From contig NZ_FMHI01000016.1 in assembly GCF_900090145.1 (NCBI RefSeq), positions 1 through 64,000 of the forward strand: DNA of 64,000 bases, read 5' to 3'. Of the stretch, positions 31,655-40,399 are shown in pieces; position 1 is the first letter of the stretch; each line of letters starts with the position of its first letter. The notes below the pieces were generated by a model. It was given only the letters and a program-made list of their open reading frames with translations. It was not told where the DNA came from and made no database searches. This DNA comes from Streptomyces sp. WMMB 322. Its GTDB lineage: Bacteria > Actinomycetota > Actinomycetes > Streptomycetales > Streptomycetaceae. Made by a program: the position numbers and the translations under genes.

Positions 31655-32513
31655 GCCCGGCGCTCGCGCCCTCGGGAGTCGCGGTCTGCGCCTCGGTCAC
31701 CTTGATGCCTGTCTTGGCGCGGCGGCCGCGCTTCTCGATCCAGTTGGCGACCGCGGAGAGAGCCAGGCACAGGGCGACGTAGATGGCGCCGAAGACGAGC
31801 ACGACCGGCACGTACGGGTTCTCCCCGTCGACCAGGATGGTGTTGGCCATCTGCCGCCCGGCGTAGAGGAGTTCCTCGTAGGTGATGACGAAGCCGAGTG
31901 AGGTGTCCTTGAGCGTGACGACGAGCTGGCTGACGATCGTCGGCAGCATGGACCGCACGGCCTGCGGGATGAGCACCGTCGTCATCACCTGGGTCTTGCT
32001 CATGCCCAGCGCGTACGCGGCCTCGCTCTGGCCCCGCGGCACGGCAAGGATGCCGGCGCGCAGCACCTCGGCCTGCACCGCCCCGTTGTAGAGCGTGAGG
32101 CCGATGACGACGGCCCACAGCGGCTCGTTGGTGAAGAAGCCGACCCACAGCACGTAGATGGTGATCAGCAGAGGAACGGCGCGGAAGAGCTCGATGACGC
32201 CGGTCGCGGCCCAGCTGACGGGCTTGTGATCGGACAGCCGCCCCACGGCGAGCACCACGGCCAGCACCAGCGACAGCACGCCGGCCATCGCGAACGCCTG
32301 AAGGGTGCTGACGAGTCCGTCGACGATCGAGTTGCGTACTCCGGCGTAGTTGAAGATGTCCCACATCGCGCCGTCGAGCTGGCCCTTGGCGGCCAGCCGG
32401 TAGACGATGAAGGCGATCAGCGCCACCAGCGCGGCGGAGCCGATGACGGCGTAAGTGCGGTTGCGTGCGCGGGCCTTGGGCCCCGGCGCGTCGAAGAGTA
32501 CGGACGAGCTCAT
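31644..32513 (-). CDS. gluD: glutamate/polar amino-acid ABC transporter permease GluD
   Basis: A 289-residue inner-membrane permease of the His/Glu/Gln/Arg/opine family. A hydrophobic segment near residues 22-42 and four to five further segments between 65 and 265 surround the EAA-type loop that contacts the ATPase (AEVLRAGILAVPRGQSEAAYALGM). The ATG overlaps the gluC stop (ATGA), placing it last in gluABCD. The C-terminal tail (KVTEAQTATPEGASAGPPA) is variable, and the stop codon lies within a 17-bp tandem repeat. In corynebacteria and streptomycetes this operon imports glutamate. Confidence 0.9.
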   Translation of the reverse strand: MSSSVLFDAPGPKARARNRTYAVIGSAALVALIAFIVYRLAAKGQLDGAMWDIFNYAGVRNSIVDGLVSTLQAFAMAGVLSLVLAVVLAVGRLSDHKPVSWAATGVIELFRAVPLLITIYVLWVGFFTNEPLWAVVIGLTLYNGAVQAEVLRAGILAVPRGQSEAAYALGMSKTQVMTTVLIPQAVRSMLPTIVSQLVVTLKDTSLGFVITYEELLYAGRQMANTILVDGENPYVPVVLVFGAIYVALCLALSAVANWIEKRGRRAKTGIKVTEAQTATPEGASAGPPA

Positions 32514-33157
32514 CGGGCGACCTCCAGCCTGCGCTCAAGCAGCCGGAAGAAACCGCTGATGAGGAAGACGAGCACGAGGTAGGCGAGGGCCACCCAGACG
32601 AAGATGACCATGACGTTGTAGCCCTTGTCGCTCAGCACCTTCTGGACGCTGAAGAGTTCGGGGTTGTTGAAGGCGCCGGCGATGGCGGAGTTCTTCGTGA
32701 GCGCGATCATGATGCTGCTCAGCGGGGGGAGAACGGTCCTGGTCGCCTGCGGCAGCACGATCATGCGGAGCGTCTGCACGAAGGTCATGCCCAGGCTGCG
32801 CGCGGCCTCTGCCTGGCCCATCGGCACCGTGCTGATGCCGGAGCGCACGGCCTCGCAGACGAACGACGAGGTGTAGAAGCCGAGTGCCAGCACGCCCAGG
32901 ACGTAGGAACTGATACCGGGGAAGACGATCTGCGGCAGTACGAAGAAGGCCACGAGGAACAGCAGCGTCAGCGGCGTGTTCCGCAGCAGCGTCACCCACG
33001 CGGTACCGAACGCGCGCAGCGGCGGCACCGGCGAGACCCGGAAGCCGGCTATGAGCACGCCGAGTATGAGGGCGAGCGCGGCGCTGGCCGCGGTCAGAGA
33101 GACCGTTCCTATGAATCCGTCACGGAACAGGTCCAGATGGTCGAGCAGAACATTCAT
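32510..33157 (-). CDS. gluC: glutamate/polar amino-acid ABC transporter permease GluC
   Basis: A 215-residue permease with five hydrophobic segments and the amino-acid permease loop CEAVRSGISTVPMGQAEAARSLGM. TLLRNTPLTLLFLVAFFVLPQ is typical of the polar amino-acid subfamily. It is shorter than GluD because it lacks an N-terminal extension. It lies 150 bp after gluB and overlaps gluD by 4 bp. The two permeases form the heterodimeric channel. Confidence 0.9.
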   Translation of the reverse strand: MNVLLDHLDLFRDGFIGTVSLTAASAALALILGVLIAGFRVSPVPPLRAFGTAWVTLLRNTPLTLLFLVAFFVLPQIVFPGISSYVLGVLALGFYTSSFVCEAVRSGISTVPMGQAEAARSLGMTFVQTLRMIVLPQATRTVLPPLSSIMIALTKNSAIAGAFNNPELFSVQKVLSDKGYNVMVIFVWVALAYLVLVFLISGFFRLLERRLEVAR

Positions 33158-33307
33158 GGGGTCTCCGCAGGGCGGTCAGGGAAAGCCGCGTCCCGCACGC
33201 CCGCCCGCGCGGACGGGCGTACGGGACGCGGTGCGGCGCCGGCCTGCCGGTCAGGCGTGACCGCCGCGCGAGGTGGTCGAGCGTCGGGCCGGCCTTAGGC
33301 CGAGCTG

Positions 33308-34228
33308 TCAGCCGCGCTCCAGGGCCGGGGGCTCCTCGAACTTCGAACCGGAGCGGCCAAGCGTCGCGTCGTAGGCCTTCTTGTAGCTGCCGTCCTTCTG
33401 GTGCGCCTCGACGGCGTCGAGCACCGCGTTCTGCAGCTCCGTGTCGCCCTTCTTCAGGCCGATGCCGTACGGCTCCTCGCTGAAGGTCTCGCCGACGACC
33501 TTCAGCTTGGTGGGACGCTCGGCCGCGTAGCCCTTGAGGATGGCGTCGTCGGTGGTCATCGCGTCGACCTGGCCGTCGAGCAGCTGCTTGACGCAGTCGG
33601 TGTACTTGCCGAACTCGACGGTCTCGGCACCGTACTTGGACTTGTTGTCCTTGATGTTCTGCAGCGGCGTCGAGCCGGTCACGGAGCAGACCTTCTTGCC
33701 CTTGATGCTGTCCGGGCCCTTGATCGACTTCTCGTCCTTGCGGACCAGGAGGTCCTGGCCTGCCATGTAGTACGGGCCGGCGAAGGACACCTGCTTCTTG
33801 CGCTCGTCGTTGATGGTGTACGTGCCCACCATCAGGTCGACCTGGCCCTTGGAGATCGCGGTCTCGCGGACGGAGGAGTCGATGGTCTTGAACTGGATGT
33901 CCTTCTCGCCGAAGCCGAGGTCGGCGGCGACCATCTTCGCGACCTCGATGTCGAAGCCCTCGTACTTCTTGGACGAGGGGTCCTGGAAGCCGAGGTAGGG
34001 CTGGTCGGACTTGGCGCCGATGATCAGCTTGCCCCGCTTCTGTGCCTTCTTCAGCACGGGCGAGTCGACCTTGACGTCCTTGGCGACCTCGTACTTCGGC
34101 AGCGCCTTGGTGTCCGTGTCGCCGCCCGGCTTGTCGCCGGCGGGGCCTTCCTTGCCTCCGCAGGCGGTGGCGGAGAGGGCGAGAGTGAGGACCACGGCCG
34201 CCGAGGCGGCTGTCTTACGGAACTTCAT
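33308..34228 (-). CDS. gluB: glutamate-binding lipoprotein GluB
   Basis: A 306-residue extracellular solute-binding protein of family 3. A basic start (MKFRKTAA), hydrophobic core and cysteine in ALSATACGG form a lipoprotein signal, although the -3 residue is alanine rather than the usual leucine. The mature part has family motifs FDIEVAKMVAADLG, VDLMVGTYTINDERKKQVSF and TTDDAILKGYA. The ATG at 34228 is preferred over 34237 because AAGGG lies 9 nt upstream of it. It is the second gene of gluABCD, separated from gluA by 225 bp containing a hairpin. Confidence 0.9.
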   Translation of the reverse strand: MKFRKTAASAAVVLTLALSATACGGKEGPAGDKPGGDTDTKALPKYEVAKDVKVDSPVLKKAQKRGKLIIGAKSDQPYLGFQDPSSKKYEGFDIEVAKMVAADLGFGEKDIQFKTIDSSVRETAISKGQVDLMVGTYTINDERKKQVSFAGPYYMAGQDLLVRKDEKSIKGPDSIKGKKVCSVTGSTPLQNIKDNKSKYGAETVEFGKYTDCVKQLLDGQVDAMTTDDAILKGYAAERPTKLKVVGETFSEEPYGIGLKKGDTELQNAVLDAVEAHQKDGSYKKAYDATLGRSGSKFEEPPALERG

Positions 34229-34330
34229 GATGGGCATCCCTTGCTCGGTGTTCTGCTGGTCGGCCGTCGTTGCACAGCCGGTCGTGCGGGTCGCAGGTCC
34301 TGCGGGCCCGCTGCCTGGGTCTTCGTCCTC

Positions 34331-34356
34331 CCGGCTGCCGCCGGGGCGGCAGCCGG
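34331..34356 (-). terminator. intra-operon hairpin between gluA and gluB
   Basis: CCGGCTGCCG and CGGCAGCCGG form a perfect 10-bp stem with a 6-nt loop in the 225-bp gap. It may partly terminate readthrough or protect the gluB-side message, giving the binding protein a separate level. Confidence 0.5.
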
Positions 34357-34453
34357 ACGGCCGTCGGACCGGGCGGCGCGTGGACCGGCGGGTCGTTGCG
34401 GGGGGCGTCCTGGATCTGGATCGGATCTGCTCGGAACTCCGCTCAGCGGCACG

Positions 34454-35230
34454 TCAGTGGTGAAGGATCTTCGCCAGGAAGTCCTTCGCCCGGTCACTGC
34501 GGGGGTTGTTGAAGAACTGGTCCGGTGTCGCCTCCTCGACGATCCGGCCGTCCGACATGAAGACGACCCGGTTGGCAGCCGAGCGTGCGAAGCCCATCTC
34601 GTGCGTGACGACGACCATGGTCATGCCCTCGTCGGCGAGCTGCTTCATCACCTCGAGGACCTCGTTGATCATCTCCGGGTCGAGCGCCGAAGTGGGCTCG
34701 TCGAAGAGCATCACCTTGGGGTCCATGGCGAGCGCGCGGGCGATGGCCACCCGCTGCTGCTGACCTCCGGAGAGCTGGGCGGGGTACTTGTCGGCCTGGT
34801 TGCCGACACCGACGCGGTCCAGCAGCGCGCGCGCCTTCCGCTCCGCCTCCTGCTTGTCGGTGCGGCGGACCTTGGTCTGCCCGAGCATCACGTTCTCCAG
34901 CACCGTCTTGTGTGCGAAGAGGTTGAACGCCTGGAAGACCATGCCGACGTCCGCGCGCAGCTTGGCCAGCGGCTTCCCCTCCTGGGGCAGCGGCTTGCCG
35001 TCGATCGAGATGCTGCCGGAGTCGACGGTCTCGAGACGGTTGATGGTGCGGCACAGCGTGGACTTGCCCGACCCGGAAGGTCCGATGACGACGACGACCT
35101 CTCCGCGCGCGATGGTCAGGTCGATGTCCTGGAGCACATGCAGCGCACCGAAGTGCTTGTTGACGTTGTCCAGTACGACCAGATCGTCCGCGGCCGGCGC
35201 GGCGTCCTTGGTCACCGATACTTCGCTCAT
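34454..35230 (-). CDS. gluA: glutamate/polar amino-acid ABC transporter ATPase GluA
   Basis: A 258-residue ABC ATPase. Walker A is [18 protein letters not shown] (about 47-64), the Q-loop is [13 protein letters not shown], the signature is [15 protein letters not shown], Walker B is [14 protein letters not shown], and the switch histidine lies in VVTHEMGFA. This is the polar amino-acid importer type and energises GluC/GluD. It is the first gene of the operon, with a probable promoter upstream and a hairpin-containing gap before gluB. Confidence 0.95.
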   Translation of the reverse strand: MSEVSVTKDAAPAADDLVVLDNVNKHFGALHVLQDIDLTIARGEVVVVIGPSGSGKSTLCRTINRLETVDSGSISIDGKPLPQEGKPLAKLRADVGMVFQAFNLFAHKTVLENVMLGQTKVRRTDKQEAERKARALLDRVGVGNQADKYPAQLSGGQQQRVAIARALAMDPKVMLFDEPTSALDPEMINEVLEVMKQLADEGMTMVVVTHEMGFARSAANRVVFMSDGRIVEEATPDQFFNNPRSDRAKDFLAKILHH

Positions 35231-35244
35231 CGGCGTGTAGCTCC

Positions 35245-35265
35245 GTCCTCGTCGGTTGCGAGGAC
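35245..35265 (-). promoter_or_regulatory. inverted repeat in the gluA leader
   Basis: GTCCTCG and CGAGGAC are exact inverted 7-mers separated by 7 nt, 15-35 nt upstream of the gluA ATG. This could be an operator or a leader hairpin. Confidence 0.4.
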
Positions 35266-35293
35266 ACTAATGAGCGACGGCCGCCAGCGTCAT
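35264..35293 (-). promoter_or_regulatory. possible gluA promoter
   Basis: Read on the minus strand, ATGACG (35288-35293), an 18-nt spacer and TAGTGT (35264-35269) resemble a housekeeping promoter. It would give a leader of about 27 nt starting at the inverted repeat. Confidence 0.4.
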
Positions 35294-35505
35294 TACATCT
35301 GAGGGGAAATTGAGCATAACGATCCCGTCGCGGAACGGACCCGGTCCCGCTGTGACCTCGGAATCCGTGCCCGGTAGTACCGGCTGCATAACAGAAACCC
35401 GCGAGCGACCGGGAGCCCCTTGACTCACCTGCGCCGATAGGGGTTGATGCAATGCTGCGGTGTTTCCGCCGCGGACCCGGACCGGCATCACGGAGGGAGG
35501 CCCGA

Positions 35506-36225
35506 GTGAGGTTGCTGCTCGTCGAGGACGACATTCACGTCGCCACGGCGCTGTCGGCGGTGCTCGGGCGGCACGGCTTCGACGTGGTGCACGCCCGCAG
35601 CGGCGAGGAGGCGCTGCGTGAGCTGCTGCCCTCGGACGATGTGGCTCCCTTCGGTGTCGTGCTCCTCGACCTCGGCCTCCCGGACCAGGACGGCTTCGAG
35701 GTGTGCGGCCGCATAAGGAAGATCAGCTCGACTCCCGTGATCATGGTGACGGCGCGCGGCGGCGTACGGTCCCGCATCCACGGCCTCAACCTCGGCGCCG
35801 ACGACTACGTGGTCAAGCCGTACGACACCGGGGAGCTGCTGGCCCGCATCCACGCGGTGAGCCGCCGCGCGGCGCCCGAGGAGAGCGCCGAGACGGTCCG
35901 CGACGAGGGCACGCCGGCGGAGAGCACGCTCCGGGTCGGAGCCGTCACCATCGAGCTGCCCACCCGCAAGGTGTGCGTCGACGGTGACTCCGTGGCGCTG
36001 ACGCGCAAGGAGTTCGACGTGCTGGCCCTGCTCGCGCAGCGCCCCGGCGTCGTCTTCCGGCGCGAGCAGATCATCAGCGAGGTCTGGCGCACCAGCTGGG
36101 AGGGCACCGGACGGACGCTTGAGGTACATGTGGCATCGTTGCGCTCCAAGCTGCGCCTGCCCGCACTGATCGAGACCGTACGGGGCGTCGGCTACCGTCT
36201 CGTCGAGCCTCAGCAGACGGTCTAG
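35506..36225 (+). CDS. OmpR-family response regulator
   Basis: A 239-residue two-component regulator. The receiver (residues 1-120) has the acidic pair in LLVEDD, phospho-acceptor aspartate in VVLLDLGLPDQDG, switch threonine in IMVTARG and lysine in YVVKPYD. The C-terminal winged helix (about 145-238) shows the OmpR pattern: LTRKEFDVLALLAQRPGVV, then GRTLEVHVASLRSKL and VRGVGYRLV. The GTG at 35506 is preceded by GGAGGGAGG and opens the receiver. The kinase gene follows after 30 bp. The pair is divergent from gluABCD and may control it in response to amino acids; this is inference from position only. Confidence 0.92.
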   Translation: MRLLLVEDDIHVATALSAVLGRHGFDVVHARSGEEALRELLPSDDVAPFGVVLLDLGLPDQDGFEVCGRIRKISSTPVIMVTARGGVRSRIHGLNLGADDYVVKPYDTGELLARIHAVSRRAAPEESAETVRDEGTPAESTLRVGAVTIELPTRKVCVDGDSVALTRKEFDVLALLAQRPGVVFRREQIISEVWRTSWEGTGRTLEVHVASLRSKLRLPALIETVRGVGYRLVEPQQTV

Positions 36226-36255
36226 GCGCAGGGGAGCGGGGGGCCGGAAGAGACC

Positions 36256-37758
36256 ATGCATGCCCGTCTGCTGCCACTGCTGATCATTCTGCTCACCGGT
36301 GTGCTGCTGGCCCTCGGCTTCCCGCTCGCCATGAGCCAGGCCGCCACCGAGCAGCAGCGCGTCGTCGTCGACCGCATCGACGACACGGCACGGTTCGCCG
36401 CCCTCGCCCAGTTCGTGACCTCCTCGCCCGACGAGGGCGAGCGCCGCGCCATACTCCAGGACGAGCTGGACCGCTACCACTCCCTCTACGGCATCCGGGT
36501 CGGCGTCTTCCTCCGCGACGGGAACGCCCTGGGCGTCTCGCCCGGCGGCTGGCAGGTGGCCGACTCCGTGCAGGGCGCCGACGCCTTCGACGAGGCGCTC
36601 GCGGGACGCCGCAGCCACGACCCGCAGCAGGTCTGGCCCTGGCAGAAGGAGCGCATCGCCGTCGCGTCGCCGGTCATCCGGGACGGCGATGTGGCAGCCG
36701 TCGTGCTCACGGAGTCACCCACCGGGCAGCTGCGCTCACGCATCCTCCAGGGGTGGCTCCCGATCATCGCGGGCGAGGCCGCGGCGATGCTGCTCGCCGT
36801 CGGGCTCGCGCTGCGCCTGACGGGCTGGGTGCTGCGCCCGGTCAGGACGCTGGACCGTGCCGCGCACGAGATCGCCGTCGGAGAGTTCAAGTCCCGCGTC
36901 GCCGCGTCCGGCGGCCCGCCCGAGCTGCGCCGCCTGGCCCGTTCGTTCAACGAGATGGCCGACAACGTCGAGGGGGTGCTGGAGCAGCAGCGCGCGTTCG
37001 TCGCCGACGCCTCGCACCAGCTGCGCAACCCGCTCTCCGCGCTGCTGTTGCGCATCGAGCTGCTCGGCCTCGAAATGCCCGAGGCGGACGAGGAGTTCAA
37101 GTCCGTTCAGGCCGAGGGGAACCGTCTGGCGCGGGTGCTGGACGACCTGCTCGACCTGGCCCTCGCCGAGCACTCCTCCGCCGATCTGCGGCTGACGGAC
37201 GTGGCGGAGGTGGCGGCCGAGCGCGTGGAGGCGTGGCTGCCGGTCGCCGAGATCAAGGGCGTCGTGCTGGAGTCGGCGGGCCCTCAGGCAGTGACCGGGT
37301 GGGCCGACCCCGTCGCGCTCTCCAGCGCGCTGGACGCCGTGGTCGACAACGCGATCAAGTTCACGCCGGAGGACGAGAGGGTCACGGTGAGCGTCTCCCG
37401 GGAGCGCGAGAGCGTCGTCGTGGAGGTCGCCGACCACGGCCCGGGGCTCAGCGAGGACGAGATGGAACGCATCGGCGACCGCTTCTGGCGCAGCAGCCGG
37501 CACCAGAACATCTCCGGCTCGGGGCTCGGGCTGTCCATCACCAGGGCGCTGCTTGCTTCGGGCGGGGCGGAGCTCGCGTACGCGCACAACGAGCCGAAGG
37601 GCCTGCGCGTCCTGATCACGGTGCCGCGGAATCCTCCCCCGGAGCCTTCGGCCTGGGAGGCGCCCCGAGGGGATGAGGGCCGCCGGGCCGTCGGGCCGTC
37701 GGTGAGGCCCGTCTCCCTGACGAAGCGCTCACGGCAGTCCGCGGAGGCGGACGGCTGA
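36256..37758 (+). CDS. sensor histidine kinase
   Basis: A 500-residue membrane sensor kinase. Transmembrane helices at residues about 5-26 and 170-192 enclose an extracellular sensor of about 145 residues. A HAMP domain follows (RPVRTLDRAAHEIAVGEF), then HisKA with the acceptor histidine in DASHQLRNPLSALL, and an HATPase with N-box DAVVDNAIKFTP, VADHGPGLS and GSGLGLSITRALL. It is cotranscribed with the OmpR-type regulator 30 bp upstream, its certain partner. The signal is unknown; the extracellular domain has no cysteine pairs or recognised sensor fold. Confidence 0.92.
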   Translation: MHARLLPLLIILLTGVLLALGFPLAMSQAATEQQRVVVDRIDDTARFAALAQFVTSSPDEGERRAILQDELDRYHSLYGIRVGVFLRDGNALGVSPGGWQVADSVQGADAFDEALAGRRSHDPQQVWPWQKERIAVASPVIRDGDVAAVVLTESPTGQLRSRILQGWLPIIAGEAAAMLLAVGLALRLTGWVLRPVRTLDRAAHEIAVGEFKSRVAASGGPPELRRLARSFNEMADNVEGVLEQQRAFVADASHQLRNPLSALLLRIELLGLEMPEADEEFKSVQAEGNRLARVLDDLLDLALAEHSSADLRLTDVAEVAAERVEAWLPVAEIKGVVLESAGPQAVTGWADPVALSSALDAVVDNAIKFTPEDERVTVSVSRERESVVVEVADHGPGLSEDEMERIGDRFWRSSRHQNISGSGLGLSITRALLASGGAELAYAHNEPKGLRVLITVPRNPPPEPSAWEAPRGDEGRRAVGPSVRPVSLTKRSRQSAEADG

Positions 37759-37817
37759 CGCCGCCGCGGAGGCGATGCCCGCCCCGAGCCCGCGGACCGG
37801 GGCTGAAGGCGGCAAGG

Positions 37818-37853
37818 GCCGGTGCGCGCCCCTGCCGCGCGCCGCGCACCGGC
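37818..37853. terminator. terminator between kinase gene and bglC
   Basis: GCCGGTGCGCG and CGCGCACCGGC form an 11-bp stem with a 14-nt loop in the gap between the convergent genes. It can work in both directions. Confidence 0.65.
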
Positions 37854-37870
37854 TCCCCTGCCCACCGGAA

Positions 37871-39322
37871 TCAGGACTCCGCGGGCAGTCCCCCGCTGCG
37901 GGCCACCCGGGAGTACCAGGTGGCGCTGGACTTCGGGATGCGGGCCTGCGTCTCGTAGTCGACGTACACCGCGCCGAAGCGTTTGGTGTATCCGTAGGCC
38001 CATTCGAAGTTGTCGAGCAGCGACCAGAGGAAGTAGCCGCGGACGTCGGCGCCCTGCGTGATCGCGTCGTGCACGGCGGCGAGATGGCCGTGCAGATAGC
38101 GGATTCGGTCCGGGTCGTGCACCCGGCCGTCGGCGTCCAAGACGTCCTCGTACGCGGCCCCGTTCTCGGTCACATAGAGCGGGACGCCCGGGGCCTGCTC
38201 GGTGAAGTCGAGCAGCAGCTCGGTGAGTCCGGCCGGATCCACGGGCCAGTTCATCGCGGTGAGTTCGCCCGGCGCGTGGTGGAAGGCGACGTCGTCGGCG
38301 GCCGGCCACGGGCTGTGCTCGCCGGCGGCGTGCCCGTCGAGGCGGGGGCCTTTCTGGCCGGGGCGGGCGGCCGAGACGACGGCCGGGGTGTAGTAGTTCA
38401 GGCCGATGAAGTCGAGCGGCTGGTGGATGGCCTCGGTGTCGCCGTCCCGCACGAACGACCAGTCCGTGACGCCGGCGGTGTCGGCGAGCAGGTCCTGCGG
38501 GTAGGCGCCGTTGAGCAGTGGCCCGGTGAAGACCCGGTTCGCCAGCGCGTCGATGCGGCGCCGTGCGTCGAGGTCCTCGGGGGCCTCGGTGAAGGCCCTG
38601 ACCACGCTCGGGTTCAGGCTGATGCCGATGTCCGCGCGGGCCGGCAGCACGCCGCGCAGCGCGGAACAGGCAAGGCCGTGACCGAGGTTGAGGTGGTGAG
38701 CCGCGCGCAGGGCAGCTGCCGGGTCGGTGCGCCCGGGGGCGTGCACCCCGGAGCCGTAGCCCAGAAAGGCGCTGCACCAGGGCTCGTTGAGCGTCCCCCA
38801 GGTCTCGACGCGGTCGCCGAGCGCCTCACCGACGAGCGCGGCGTACTCCGCGAACCGGTACGCGCTGTCCCGCTCGGGCCAGCCGCCGGCGTTCTCCAGC
38901 TCCTGGGGCAGATCCCAGTGGTAGAGCGTCACGACGGGCGTGATCCCGTGCGCCAGGAGTTCGTCGACGAGCCCCCGGTAGAAGTCGAGCCCCCGCTGCA
39001 CGGCGGGCCCGCGCCCGGTGGGCTGCACCCGCGGCCAGGCCACGGAGAACCGGTACGCGGTGAGGCCCAGGTCCGCCATGAGCCGCACGTCGTCGCGCCA
39101 CCGGTGGTAGTGGTCCACGGCGACGTCACCCGTGTCGCCGTTCGCCACCTTCCCCGGCGTATGGCTGAACGTGTCCCAGATCGACGCCGTCCGCCCGTCC
39201 TCCTGCACCGCCCCCTCGATCTGATACGCGGCGGTGGCCGAACCCCACAGAAATCCTGCGGGAAACCGGTTCACGGCGGGGGCGGTGGTGACGGTGGGGC
39301 TGGTGTTGTCGGTGGTGGTCAA
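37871..39322 (-). CDS. bglC: GH1 beta-glucosidase (BglC-type)
   Basis: A 483-residue intracellular glycoside hydrolase family 1 enzyme that cleaves cellobiose and short cello-oligosaccharides to glucose. The acid/base is glutamate 180 in TLNEPW, and the nucleophile is glutamate 386 in [29 protein letters not shown] near the N-terminus and [19 protein letters not shown] near the C-terminus are family signatures. There is no signal peptide. The TTG at 39322 is chosen because GGGAGCGCACC is the only ribosome site near the family start; that site is part of an imperfect CebR box. It lies downstream of cebEFG behind a terminator, so it has its own CebR control. Confidence 0.92.
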   Translation of the reverse strand: MTTTDNTSPTVTTAPAVNRFPAGFLWGSATAAYQIEGAVQEDGRTASIWDTFSHTPGKVANGDTGDVAVDHYHRWRDDVRLMADLGLTAYRFSVAWPRVQPTGRGPAVQRGLDFYRGLVDELLAHGITPVVTLYHWDLPQELENAGGWPERDSAYRFAEYAALVGEALGDRVETWGTLNEPWCSAFLGYGSGVHAPGRTDPAAALRAAHHLNLGHGLACSALRGVLPARADIGISLNPSVVRAFTEAPEDLDARRRIDALANRVFTGPLLNGAYPQDLLADTAGVTDWSFVRDGDTEAIHQPLDFIGLNYYTPAVVSAARPGQKGPRLDGHAAGEHSPWPAADDVAFHHAPGELTAMNWPVDPAGLTELLLDFTEQAPGVPLYVTENGAAYEDVLDADGRVHDPDRIRYLHGHLAAVHDAITQGADVRGYFLWSLLDNFEWAYGYTKRFGAVYVDYETQARIPKSSATWYSRVARSGGLPAES

Positions 39323-39334
39323 GGTGCGCTCCCA
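39321..39334 (-). promoter_or_regulatory. imperfect CebR box overlapping the bglC start
   Basis: On the minus strand TGGGAGCGCACCTT matches 11 of 14 positions of the CebR operator TGGGAGCGCTCCCA. It covers both the ribosome-binding site and the first bases of the TTG start codon. Confidence 0.6.
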
Positions 39335-39376
39335 TAGGTAGGTATTGAGCTCGCGCCGGGAGAGGCCGGCGGGCAC

Positions 39377-39445
39377 GGGGGCAGAGCCCGGTCTTTCGAG
39401 CCCCGCCGGCGACTGAGGCGCGGGGTCCGGGGCAGAGCCCCGAGG
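39377..39445. repeat. Streptomyces-type dispersed intergenic repeat
   Basis: The stretch containing GGTCTTTCGAGCCCCGCCGGCG, CTGAGGCGCGGGGTCC and GGGGCAGAGCCCCG resembles, from memory, the dispersed GC-rich intergenic repeat seen in many Streptomyces genomes. GGGGCAGAGCCC-like arms occur twice. Confidence 0.4.
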
Positions 39446-39451
39446 CGTGGA

Positions 39452-39482
39452 GAACGGGGGCGTCACCGGGACGCCCCCGTTC
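39452..39482 (-). terminator. terminator after cebG
   Basis: GAACGGGGGCGTC and GACGCCCCCGTTC form a perfect 13-bp stem with a 5-nt loop, starting six bases after the cebG stop on the minus strand. It separates the transporter operon from bglC. Confidence 0.8.
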
Positions 39483-39487
39483 GGGCA

Positions 39488-40399
39488 TCAGCCCTTGACC
39501 GCCCCCTGCATGATTCCGCCCACGATCTGCTTCCCGAACAGCAGAAAGGCGATGAGCAACGGCAACGTCCCCAGCAGCGCCCCCGCCATGATCACCGAGT
39601 CGTCGGGGATGTACCCGGTGCCCAGTGCGTTCAGCGCGACCTGCACCGTGGGGTTCTCCTGGTTGAGCGCGATGATCGGCCACAGGAAGTCGTTCCAGGC
39701 CATGACGAAGGTCAGCAGCCCGAGCACGGCCATAGCGGGCCGCGCCGCGGGAAACACGACATGCCACACCACCCGCAGGCTGCTCGCCCCGTCGACCCGT
39801 GCCGCCTCGATGAGCTCGGTCGGCAGCGCCTGCACCAGGTACTGGCGCATGAAGAACGTGCCGAACGCGGACACGAGCGTCGGCAGAATCACGGTCTGCA
39901 GCTGATTCGCCCACCCCAGGTCCGTCATCCACAAGTACAGCGGGACGACGGCCAGTTGCGGCGGGATCATCATCGTGCCGATGGTCATCAGCAGCAGTGC
40001 CGTCGAGAACCGGAACTTCAGCTTGGCGAAGGCGAACCCGGCCAGCGTGGAGAACAGCACCGTACCGACCGTGATCGTCGACGCGACGATGATGCTGTTC
40101 CACATCGCCGAGCCGAGTCCTGCCTGGTTCCAGGCAGTCTCCAGGTTCTTGAACAGGTTCCCGCCGAACCAGAACGGCGGCGGCGTCTGCGCGAGCCGCG
40201 CGTTGGTGCGCGAGGCCGCGACCGCCGTCCACAGCAGCGGGGCGAGCGATATCGCGGCGAACAGGGCGAGCACGGCGTACGTGACCGGCCCGGCGTGCAA
40301 CTGCTTGCCCGCGCCGAGCAGCCGTCGGCGGCTCGGTGGTCCGGCATCCTCGACCGGCAGCGGACCAGGCGGCGGAGTTTCGGTGTTGATGACGGTCAT
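39488..40399 (-). CDS. cebG: cellobiose/cellotriose ABC transporter permease CebG
   Basis: A 303-residue MalG-type sugar permease with six hydrophobic segments and the EAA loop ELIEAARVDGASSLRVVWHVVFP that docks the shared ATPase (MsiK in streptomycetes, not encoded here). WNDFLWPIIALNQE near residue 230 is typical of the family. It overlaps cebF by 4 bp and is followed by a terminator. The N-terminal 35 residues are Pro-rich and cytoplasmic. Confidence 0.9.
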   Translation of the reverse strand: MTVINTETPPPGPLPVEDAGPPSRRRLLGAGKQLHAGPVTYAVLALFAAISLAPLLWTAVAASRTNARLAQTPPPFWFGGNLFKNLETAWNQAGLGSAMWNSIIVASTITVGTVLFSTLAGFAFAKLKFRFSTALLLMTIGTMMIPPQLAVVPLYLWMTDLGWANQLQTVILPTLVSAFGTFFMRQYLVQALPTELIEAARVDGASSLRVVWHVVFPAARPAMAVLGLLTFVMAWNDFLWPIIALNQENPTVQVALNALGTGYIPDDSVIMAGALLGTLPLLIAFLLFGKQIVGGIMQGAVKG

